Origin: Mycobacterium sp. | Lineage (GTDB): Bacteria > Actinomycetota > Actinomycetes > Mycobacteriales > Mycobacteriaceae | NCBI GenBank assembly: GCA_019246375.1 | Contig: JAFAQO010000133.1 | Location: 1-6,191 of the forward strand | Length of the DNA stretch: 6,191 nt | Reading direction: 5' to 3' | Part shown: positions 1 through 5,054 of the stretch, piece after piece | How the letters are laid out: the number at the start of each line of letters is the position of its first letter | Position numbering within the stretch: position 1 is the stretch's first letter | Notes under the pieces: generated by a model | Database searches by the model: none | What the model saw: the letters and a program-made list of their open reading frames with translations, nothing else | What the model was told of the DNA's origin: nothing | Program-made: the position numbers and the translations under genes

Positions 1-993
1 CGGGTCCATCGACTCGTGGCGTTCCCACGCCTCCGGAATCATCATCAGCACCGCATGGGCCAGGCTGCGGCCCCCTAGGTGCAGCAGCTCGAGCGCCTCA
101 TCGAAGCGCGCCGTGTCGGAGGCGCCAGGAGTGCAGATCGGGAACAACTTCTCGACATCGGCGCTGGACCCGAAGATGTCGGTGCGGAACAGCGCCTCCC
201 GGGCGCGCATCCAGTTCTCGTTGCCGGTGACGGTGTTGATTTCTCCGTTGTGGGCGATACGGCGGAACGGGTGCGCCAACGGCCACGACGGGAAGGTGTT
301 CGTGGAGAACCGGGAGTGCACAATGCCGAGCGCGCTGGTCAGCCGGGCGTCTTGCAGATCCAGATAGAACGCCTTGAGCTGCGGCGTGGTCAGCATGCCC
401 TTGTATACGATGGTCTGACCGGAAAGGCTTGGGAAATAGACAGTTTCGCGACCAGGTCCATCTTGCCCGGGCCCCTTGGTGCCAAGCTCGTGTTCGGCGC
501 GCTTGCGGATCACATAAGCGCGTCGTTCCAAATCCATTCCACTGGCGCCGGCGATGAACAGCTGACGGAAGGTGGGCATCGCGTCGCGCGACAGCGCGCC
601 CAGTGACGAGTCGTCGGTGGGTACGTTGCGCCAGCCGAGCACCTGCAGGCCCTCGGCTTCGACGATTTTCTCCACCGCCGCGCAGGCCGCCGCGGCATCT
701 TTCGATGATTGCGGCAGGAAGGCGATGCCGGTGGCGTAGCTGCCCGCAGCCGGCAGCTCGACGTCGACCACCGATCGTAAGAAGTGGTCGGGAACCTGAA
801 TCAGAATGCCCGCGCCGTCACCGCTGTGCGGCTCGGCGCCGGCGGCTCCGCGATGCTCGAGGTTGAGCAAGGCGGTGATCGCCTTATCGACGATGTCGCG
901 GCTACGCCGGCCATGCATGTCGACAACCATGGCCACCCCGCACGAGTCATGCTCGAACGCGGGGTTGTAGAGCCCGACGCGGTTGGGCGCCAT
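1..993 (-). CDS. gltB: Glutamate synthase large subunit, N-terminal part (partial at left edge)
   Basis: This is the alpha subunit of glutamate synthase (GOGAT), which makes two glutamates from glutamine and 2-oxoglutarate in the cytoplasm. The frame is open from the ATG at 993-991 to position 1, giving 331 residues of a protein normally about 1,500 long. The visible part is the class-II glutamine amidotransferase domain. HDSCG at residues 15-19 supplies Cys18, the expected nucleophile that is exposed when the short propeptide is cleaved. Family motifs follow: [10 protein letters not shown] (45-54), SGDGAG (57-62), [17 protein letters not shown] (228-244) and [12 protein letters not shown] (248-259). 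The start is chosen because [19 protein letters not shown] matches the M. tuberculosis N-terminus as remembered. A GGAGG sits about 11 bases upstream (1005-1009 on the plus strand). In-frame GTG codons just upstream are possible but less likely starts. A partner gltD would lie beyond the left edge. Confidence 0.96.
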   Translation of the reverse strand, partial: MAPNRVGLYNPAFEHDSCGVAMVVDMHGRRSRDIVDKAITALLNLEHRGAAGAEPHSGDGAGILIQVPDHFLRSVVDVELPAAGSYATGIAFLPQSSKDAAAACAAVEKIVEAEGLQVLGWRNVPTDDSSLGALSRDAMPTFRQLFIAGASGMDLERRAYVIRKRAEHELGTKGPGQDGPGRETVYFPSLSGQTIVYKGMLTTPQLKAFYLDLQDARLTSALGIVHSRFSTNTFPSWPLAHPFRRIAHNGEINTVTGNENWMRAREALFRTDIFGSSADVEKLFPICTPGASDTARFDEALELLHLGGRSLAHAVLMMIPEAWERHESMDP

Positions 994-1160
994 TCCCACC
1001 TGACCCTCCACCAGACTTTCTGCACGGCATTCATGGTTGGCTCCGTCGGTGCCGCGCCCCCGAGGTTGCGGGCGAGGCCCCTTCGGTCTTGTCGATAAGG
1101 TGTTCCCAGATGATGAACGATCCCCGCAGGGATGCGTCCGTGCAGCGTTGAACGGTGGGA

Positions 1161-1190
1161 GTTTTACCCGGTCTCGACAAGTCGTAAAAC
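1161..1190. repeat. Inverted repeat GTTTTAC-N16-GTAAAAC upstream of gltB
   Basis: GTTTTAC (1161-1167) and GTAAAAC (1184-1190) are exact reverse complements separated by 16 bases. A second, overlapping small palindrome, CGAC-AA-GTCG, lies at 1175-1184. The element is about 170 bases upstream of the gltB start, a reasonable place for an operator. No known mycobacterial regulator site is recognised in it, and a GlnR site could not be confirmed. Seven-base arms can also arise by chance. Confidence 0.35.
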
Positions 1191-1381
1191 GATATGACAA
1201 AAACCGCCTGACATGCCAACTTCTTCAATACTAACCCGACAGTCGGCGGTATTGGGCGGCCAGCGCAGTCGGCGATCGGCGCATTTGCCGTTCCCCTTGT
1301 GCACCTTCGTTTTTACCCGCGGCTGCCTCGAGTTGCCAAACAGGCGCCGCGCGACCGCCGACCTCATCGAATTTTTACCCG
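1162..1381 (+). repeat. Three dispersed copies of TTTTACCCG
   Basis: The nine-base word TTTTACCCG occurs at 1162-1170, 1311-1319 and 1373-1381, all in the same orientation. The last two extend to TTTTTACCCG. The first copy overlaps the left arm of the inverted repeat at 1161-1190. A T-rich nine-mer three times within 220 bases is unexpected in GC-rich DNA. The copies may be protein-binding sites upstream of gltB or traces of duplicated sequence. The function is unknown. Confidence 0.4.
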
Positions 1382-1472
1382 ATTTGCTGCGATCGACGAT
1401 CAAATGGGCAATGTGAGCGCCGGACCGGTCACAGTAAGCCGACTCCTCGTGTAATGCAGATCACTATAAGTC

Positions 1473-1637
1473 GTGGCAGCGGTATCTCAGGTCGGTGCCA
1501 TTGGGAGGCTCAACGCCTGCATGGCGTCGCTGGTCAACGCCTCCGGCGAGGCCGTGGGAAAGTTTGCGCAAATTTTGTCGAATTTTTTAGAAAGGGCGCC
1601 TACCGACCGCTGGGCGGCGGCGTCCCCTACTCGATGA
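1473..1637 (+). CDS. Doubtful small ORF, 54 codons, possible gene fragment
   Basis: A GTG-started frame runs 54 codons to TGA at 1635-1637. Its product begins VAAVSQVGAIGRLNACMASL and continues with a helix-like, alanine-rich stretch ending near PTDRWAAASPTR. The composition of the first 35 residues looks protein-like. There is no clear ribosome binding site, and I do not recognise a family. It lies immediately upstream of the ATPase remnant, so it may be a broken piece of a neighbouring gene rather than a working one. It may equally be chance. Confidence 0.2.
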   Translation: MAAVSQVGAIGRLNACMASLVNASGEAVGKFAQILSNFLERAPTDRWAAASPTR

Positions 1638-1723
1638 TGCCCCGGGGTCATGACCTTTTGCTGTTGTGCCGACTCGTCCCGAATTGTCTTGAGAATCCCG
1701 GCATTCCATAAGCTGCTGAACCG

Positions 1724-2113
1724 GTGCGGTCGATGGTCGTCGCATCCCGTGCTCGAACCGGCCATCTGTCGGGCAGCCACCTTGGACTGGACCGGCATTT
1801 CACGATCTCGATCGTCGACTGCGGTTCGTCGATGGACGCAACGGTCACCCAAGAGCCGCTGCGCGATCTCGACGCGCTGATTGTAGTGTCGTCGCCGTGG
1901 GCAGCCGGGGCCTCGGCCGCCGCCCAAACCCCTGAACGGCTCGCCGAGCACGCGGGTGGTCGAAGTGCCGTTCGATCCGCACCTGCAGCCCGGCGGCGTC
2001 ATCGACGTAACCGCGAGATGGCTCCCGCGACGCGGCGGCGCTTCCTCGAGATTGCCGCGATGATCGCTGCGAACTTCGCGCCCCGGCCAGACGGTCGGCG
2101 TGGACGCGGCTAA
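1724..2113 (+). pseudogene. Remnant of ParA/EspI-type ATPase (Rv3860-like)
   Basis: The frame reads from ATG 1724 to TAA 2111-2113, but the protein is not intact. The first part, FTISIVDCGSSMDATVTQ followed by LRDLDALIVVSSPWAAGASAAAQT, matches the ParA/MinD-like domain of EspI (Rv3876) and its mycobacterial paralogues. It covers the Walker B-like VDCGSS strand and the next helix. Around 1950 homology jumps to another frame, where VVEVPFDPHLQPGGVIDV is readable (about 1956-2009). It returns to the first frame near 2012 with REMAPATRRRFLEIAAMIAANF. The two shifts compensate, so no stop appears. About 30-40 residues of the domain (the VVVLN strand and following helix) are missing at the first junction, and the N-terminal half with the P-loop is absent. 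M. tuberculosis has Rv3860 at this place and orientation next to gltB, so a decayed orthologue is the best reading. A small surviving gene of new function is less likely. Confidence 0.72.
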
Positions 2114-2129
2114 GGCGTCCATCGGTTAG

Positions 2130-2549
2130 TCATGCCGTCTCGGCGGCCCGCTTCAGGCCGGCGCTTTCCATGTCGACCCAAGCGCGGATCCGGGATCCGG
2201 CGATCAGCGACGCCAGCCAAGCCAACAGGCCGGTCGCGGCGAATTCCAGCGTCGTGCGTGTGTAGTCGCCCGCATCATGGACGCGATGCACCGCCTCGAA
2301 GGCAAGGCCTGGCTGCGCGGCCGTCCACGTGAAGTTTCGTTTCGGCTCGAGTTCGGTAACCGTCCACACCATCGGCCGGCCCCTGGGCTGAGTCACCCGT
2401 GACCGGCTGCCCACCTGCAGCGGACCGTCCTCCAAACGCTTGATCTCGCGCATCGACTCCGTCCAAGCGGGCCAACCCTCCACGTCGATCAGCAGCCGCC
2501 ACACCCGTTGGGCCGGCGCATGCACGGTTTCCTCACGTATGTATCGCAT
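2130..2549 (-). CDS. SRPBCC (polyketide cyclase/START-like) family protein
   Basis: This 139-residue protein has the pattern of the SRPBCC helix-grip fold, which forms a deep hydrophobic pocket for a small ligand. The N-terminal strand RYIREETVHAPAQRVWRLL is followed by the typical IDVEGWPAWTESMREIKRL segment (21-39). Then come GSRSRVTQPRG, WTVTELEPKRNFTW (62-75), and a C-terminal helix (about 114-138) that closes the pocket. Length is normal for the family and no signal peptide is seen. The ATG at 2549 is preferred over the GTG at 2582 because MRYIREE begins the first strand directly; the ribosome binding site (GAAGA) is weak. The gene lies 40 bases downstream of the sigma factor on the same strand, so it is probably co-transcribed. 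The ligand and reaction, if any, are unknown; it may bind a lipid or polyketide-like compound. Confidence 0.85.
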   Translation of the reverse strand: MRYIREETVHAPAQRVWRLLIDVEGWPAWTESMREIKRLEDGPLQVGSRSRVTQPRGRPMVWTVTELEPKRNFTWTAAQPGLAFEAVHRVHDAGDYTRTTLEFAATGLLAWLASLIAGSRIRAWVDMESAGLKRAAETA

Positions 2550-2589
2550 GGGATACCGATCTTCGCATTTGCGCCGACGCACGGACCGA

Positions 2590-3486
2590 TTACGGCTGCC
2601 GCGGGGAAGCGGCGGTCCTGGCCAACGGGTCCGCGGTGGCTTCGATCTTGGTGACGAGACCGCCGCGAATTGTCAGCACGATGACGGCAAAGAGGCGGCG
2701 GTTGGCGAAGGCCAGCAGTACCGGGTGGCCGGCGGGTCCGCTGACCAGCGTCACGCCCCGACCCAGATAGCGCAGCAGGTTGGTCGCTACATCGTGGGGT
2801 CCGTGATTTATCTGTGGCGGAGGGGCCGGTTCGCTCAGGACGGTCCCGACGCCCCACACCGACGGATCAAGCACGGCGGCCAACGCGGTCAGGTCACCGT
2901 TGGCGCATGCGGCGATAAAGGTGTCGGTGACGAGCTGATGCTCGGCGATCGGCACCACGTTGGTGGTCGGCTGCCCGATCGTGAACTTCGCCCGCGCCCG
3001 GCGTGCCAGCTGACGGCAGGTGCCGACGGGGCGGCCCACGGTTTGGGCGATAGCGTCGAACGGGACTCCGAAGACGTCGTGCAGCACAAAGGCCACCCGC
3101 TCCCCCGGACTGAGCCGGCGCAAGACTTCCAGTAGAGCCGCGCGCACCTCGTCGTCGAGGGTGATGCGATCGGCCGGGTCGGTCAGGCGAGATTGGCTCA
3201 GCGGCGCCACCTGCTGCTCGATGTCGCCCGGACGTTCATAACGGGTGCGGGCCGACCGCAGCTGGTCGAGGCAGAGCCGGCTCGCCACCACCGTTAACCA
3301 GCCACGGATCTCATCGATCTCCGCCGGATCAGTGCGGGACAACCGCAAAAACGCCTCTTGCGCAATGTCTTCGGCGTCGCCGACGTCTCCGAGCATCTGG
3401 TAGGCGAGATTGATCAGATACGGGCGGTGCCGCCGCGATGCCTCGGCAATCAGGTCGTCCACTGGTGGAGACGGCGGTTGGCTCAT
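2590..3486 (-). CDS. ECF sigma factor with fused SnoaL-like domain (SigI/SigJ, ECF41-like)
   Basis: This 298-residue alternative sigma factor directs RNA polymerase to a small set of promoters. Region sigma2 spans about 20-85, with HRPYLINLAYQMLGDVGDAED and the -10-reading segment IRGWLTVVASRLCLDQLRS. Region sigma4 spans about 115-168, with the helix-turn-helix VPFDAIAQTVGRPVGTCRQLA (141-161). Residues about 183-290 form a SnoaL/NTF2-like domain (TDTFIAACANGDLTALAAVLDP and onward), which in ECF41 proteins replaces a separate anti-sigma factor. The sequence resembles M. tuberculosis SigI as remembered, and SigJ more distantly. The DGGG signature of ECF41 proteins seems to be replaced by WGVG (211-214). 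The start at ATG 3486 fits the family length and lacks a Shine-Dalgarno sequence. Its own candidate promoter lies at 3495-3521. A divergent NmrA-like gene is the usual kind of ECF41 target. Confidence 0.93.
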   Translation of the reverse strand: MSQPPSPPVDDLIAEASRRHRPYLINLAYQMLGDVGDAEDIAQEAFLRLSRTDPAEIDEIRGWLTVVASRLCLDQLRSARTRYERPGDIEQQVAPLSQSRLTDPADRITLDDEVRAALLEVLRRLSPGERVAFVLHDVFGVPFDAIAQTVGRPVGTCRQLARRARAKFTIGQPTTNVVPIAEHQLVTDTFIAACANGDLTALAAVLDPSVWGVGTVLSEPAPPPQINHGPHDVATNLLRYLGRGVTLVSGPAGHPVLLAFANRRLFAVIVLTIRGGLVTKIEATADPLARTAASPRQP

Positions 3487-3494
3487 GAATGCAT

Positions 3495-3521
3495 GACGAT
3501 CTGGTGCCCCGAAAAGTTACA
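3495..3521 (-). promoter_or_regulatory. Candidate ECF promoter for the sigma gene (autoregulatory)
   Basis: Read on the minus strand, TGTAACT (3521-3515) is followed by a spacer of exactly 16 bases and then CGTC (3498-3495). The remembered ECF41 consensus is TGTCACA-N16-CGTC, so the -35 matches at 5 of 7 bases and the -10 at 4 of 4. The sigma ATG begins only 8 bases beyond CGTC. Transcription should therefore start at or next to the initiation codon. Confidence 0.6.
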
Positions 3522-3541
3522 CATTGCGACCGTAACTTTTC
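3511..3541. repeat. Perfect 10-base inverted repeat between divergent operons
   Basis: GAAAAGTTAC (3511-3520) and GTAACTTTTC (3532-3541) are exact reverse complements with an 11-base spacer. The element sits between the sigma gene and the NmrA-like gene. Each arm contains the candidate -35 element of one outward promoter, which can explain the symmetry. Because the match extends past the seven -35 bases into TTTTC, a dimeric regulator binding here is an alternative or additional explanation. Confidence 0.8.
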
Positions 3542-3557
3542 CACCCGGTGGCCCGTC
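3531..3557 (+). promoter_or_regulatory. Candidate ECF promoter for the NmrA-like/reductase operon
   Basis: CGTAACT (3531-3537) is followed by exactly 16 bases and CGTC (3554-3557), continuing as CGTCCT. Against the remembered ECF41 consensus TGTCACA-N16-CGTC, the -35 matches at 4 of 7 and the -10 fully. Transcription would start near 3563-3567. That leaves a leader of about 25 bases with a good ribosome binding site at 3578-3586. The same layout in mirror image serves the sigma gene. Confidence 0.6.
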
Positions 3558-3577
3558 CTTGGTGTGAATAACATCTT

Positions 3578-3586
3578 AGGAAGGAG
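3578..3586 (+). promoter_or_regulatory. Ribosome binding site of the NmrA-like gene
   Basis: AGGAAGGAG lies 4 bases before ATG 3591 and 7 bases before ATG 3594. It rules out the longer frame beginning at 3489, whose first codons would run through the promoter region. The spacing slightly favours the second ATG, which would remove one methionine. Confidence 0.75.
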
Positions 3587-3590
3587 CTTC

Positions 3591-4430
3591 ATGATGACGA
3601 TCGTCGTCACCGGAGCGAGCGGCAACGTCGGCCGGCCACTGGTTTCAGAACTTCTGACTGCCGGCTGCCGGGTGCGAGCGGTTACCCGCAATCCGGAAAC
3701 GGCCACGTTTCCCGACGGCGTCGAGGTGGTCAGCTCGGCTCTCGACGCACTACCGGGAGCGTCAGCGGTGTTTCTCAATTCCCGCGCGCTCGGCGGCCAG
3801 CTGGCCGACGTAGTCAGCCGGGCTCAACAGAGCGGGGTCACGAAGCTGGTCGCGCTGTCGGCGATTAACGCGGATGACGACTTCTCCCGGCAGCCGTCGC
3901 GGTTTCGAGGCGACCGCAATAAGGAGGTGGAGCAGGCCGCCGTGGATTCCGGTCTGGCGTGGGTGAGCCTGCGTCCCGCGGTGTTTGCGACCAATTTCAT
4001 CGGAATGTGGGCCGCGCAGATCCGCGGCGGCGACATAGTCGGCGGGCCATTCGCCGATGCTTCCAGCGCACCGATCGATGAAAGCGACATCGCCGCGGTC
4101 GCAGCCCGGGCGTTGCTCAACGATGACCTTGTGGGCCTGAAGATTCCGCTGACGGGTCCGCAGGCGTTCACCAACTCCGAGTTGGTGGAGATCATCGGGA
4201 CCGCTTTGGGCCGGCCGCTGACCTACCGTGAGGTGCCGGCGCATGTGGTGCGGCAGCGCTTCATCGACATCGGCCTGGGCGCCGAGTTCGCCGATGCGTA
4301 TACGGCCATGCTCGCCGAGACGCTTGACAAGCCCGCTCTCGTCACGCGTGAAGTCGAGAAGATTGTGGGCCGGCCAGCGACCACATTCGACCGGTGGGTG
4401 TCGCAGCACCGCGATCTCTTCACGAAATAG
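3591..4430 (+). CDS. NmrA-like atypical short-chain dehydrogenase/epimerase family protein
   Basis: This 279-residue protein has an N-terminal Rossmann fold. IVVTGASGNVGRPLVSELL carries the dinucleotide-binding pattern G8-x-x-G11-x-x-G14, and R33 in AVTRNP (30-35) suggests NADP preference. KLVALSAINADDD (85-97) and LRPAVFATNF (127-136) are typical of NmrA-like proteins, which often lack the Tyr-Lys catalytic pair of classical dehydrogenases and may act as redox sensors or reductases. The C-terminal half (TGPQAFTNSELVEIIGTALGRPL, 188-210) is the usual substrate-side region. The segment after VEVVSS (44-49) seems about 8-10 residues shorter than in relatives, where a GDL-type turn is expected. 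It is the first gene of a two-gene operon facing away from the sigma factor and is the likely sigma target. ATG 3594 is an equally possible start. The substrate is unknown. Confidence 0.9.
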   Translation: MMTIVVTGASGNVGRPLVSELLTAGCRVRAVTRNPETATFPDGVEVVSSALDALPGASAVFLNSRALGGQLADVVSRAQQSGVTKLVALSAINADDDFSRQPSRFRGDRNKEVEQAAVDSGLAWVSLRPAVFATNFIGMWAAQIRGGDIVGGPFADASSAPIDESDIAAVAARALLNDDLVGLKIPLTGPQAFTNSELVEIIGTALGRPLTYREVPAHVVRQRFIDIGLGAEFADAYTAMLAETLDKPALVTREVEKIVGRPATTFDRWVSQHRDLFTK

Positions 4431-4444
4431 CAAGGAGACAAGTT

Positions 4445-4891
4445 ATGCCAGAGCCGCGCCCGCCGCGCTATCTCAAGCCGATGAACAAGGTGATGATGGC
4501 CGTGCAAAAACTCGGGCTACCGACCGGTCCCGCCATGGTCTTGACCGTCCCCGGTCGAAAATCGGGCCAGCCGCGCAGCACCCCGATGACACCGTTCGAA
4601 TTCCACGGCGGTCTCTATGCTGTGGCTGGCTATCCAGGTGCCGACTGGGCCAAAAACGCCCGCGCCGCGGGAACCGGCACGCTCCGCCGCGGCCGCCGCT
4701 CACGGCAGGTCAAGATCGTCGAACTCACTGCTGACGAGGCACGTCCGGTACTTCGGGTCTACCCCGGCGAGGTCCCGGTCGGGGTGACGTTCGCCAAGCG
4801 CTCCGGGATGGTGCGCGACGGCACCGCCGACGAGTTCGAGGCGCTGGCGGGCCGGATCACGGTTTTCCGATTCGACCCGATCACGTCGTAG
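4445..4891 (+). CDS. Deazaflavin (F420)-dependent nitroreductase/quinone reductase family protein (Ddn-like)
   Basis: This 148-residue protein belongs to the split-barrel family that includes M. tuberculosis Ddn, members of which use reduced cofactor F420 to reduce quinones or nitro compounds. The hallmark is VLTVPGRKSGQPRSTPM (32-48), whose basic TxGRKSGxPR loop contacts the cofactor. FHGGLYAVAGYPGADWAKNARAAG (53-76) follows, where the W-x-x-N element is also typical. The C-terminal part (VYPGEVPVGVTFAKRSG, 105-121) completes the fold. Length is normal. It starts 14 bases after the upstream stop with AAGGAG at 4432-4437, seven bases from the ATG, so it is almost certainly co-transcribed with the NmrA-like gene. 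The pairing suggests two redox steps on one compound, or protection against a reactive one. F420 dependence is inferred from the family. Confidence 0.9.
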   Translation: MPEPRPPRYLKPMNKVMMAVQKLGLPTGPAMVLTVPGRKSGQPRSTPMTPFEFHGGLYAVAGYPGADWAKNARAAGTGTLRRGRRSRQVKIVELTADEARPVLRVYPGEVPVGVTFAKRSGMVRDGTADEFEALAGRITVFRFDPITS

Positions 4892-4906
4892 TAGTGGACT
4901 CGCCTC

Positions 4907-4922
4907 TTCGGCGCTCGCCGAA
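4907..4922 (+). terminator. Hairpin after the reductase gene, possible terminator
   Basis: TTCGGCG (4907-4913) and CGCCGAA (4916-4922) pair perfectly around a two-base centre, which in practice gives a six-pair stem with a GCTC loop. It begins 15 bases after the stop codon of the reductase gene and lies between convergent genes. No T-run follows, which is common for mycobacterial terminators but weakens the call. Confidence 0.4.
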
Positions 4923-5054
4923 CAGCGGCAGCCGATACGCGCACGCTACGACGACCTGATGTCCGGTGCGGCGGCTGCAGCCCGCAACGACCGAACCGGC
5001 GGTCAACGTCCGCGACTCTGGCGGCGGAAAGGCCCGCCCAAATTCGATGTACCG

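Larger units (their letters stand above)
994..1723. other. Gene-poor region upstream of gltB
   Basis: This stretch of about 730 bases holds no ORF that I recognise. It is visibly richer in A+T between about 1160 and 1480 than the flanking genes. It should contain the gltB promoter and leader on the minus strand, but I could not pick a convincing -10/-35 pair. A weak possibility on the minus strand is TTGGCA followed after 19 bases by TATCGT, around 1190-1222. It also holds three TTTTACCCG words, an inverted repeat and one doubtful small ORF, all listed separately. The rest could be decayed sequence connected with the ATPase remnant just downstream. Confidence 0.5.

Noticed and set aside
79..606. 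175-codon plus-strand frame opposite gltB
   Set aside because: Antisense shadow of the strongly conserved glutamine amidotransferase domain.
1120..1133. Small hairpin ATCCC-CGCA-GGGAT in the gltB leader region
   Set aside because: A five-pair stem without flanking structure or a T-run; no riboswitch or terminator pattern was recognised.
1487..2122. 211-codon minus-strand frame opposite the ATPase remnant
   Set aside because: Its translation is low-complexity Arg/Pro/Gly-rich with no family pattern, while the plus strand shows clear ATPase homology; it is an antisense shadow in high-GC DNA.
2550..2582. GTG start 11 codons upstream for the SRPBCC protein
   Set aside because: The added residues MRRRKCEDRYP are not typical of the fold, whose first strand starts at RYIREE.
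2440..3135. 231-codon plus-strand frame opposite the sigma and SRPBCC genes
   Set aside because: It spans two well-supported minus-strand genes and translates to Arg/Gly/Asp-rich text without motifs.
3489..3590. Upstream extension of the NmrA-like gene to ATG 3489
   Set aside because: The extra 34 residues would encode the inverted repeat and promoter region, have no family homology, and bypass the AGGAAGGAG at 3578-3586.
3762..4433. 223-codon minus-strand frame inside the NmrA-like gene
   Set aside because: The plus-strand protein has clear Rossmann motifs and a good ribosome binding site; the minus frame shows no recognisable domain.
4973..4982. Palindrome GGCTGCAGCC
   Set aside because: A ten-base palindrome with no loop cannot form a useful RNA hairpin and is expected by chance in this base composition.
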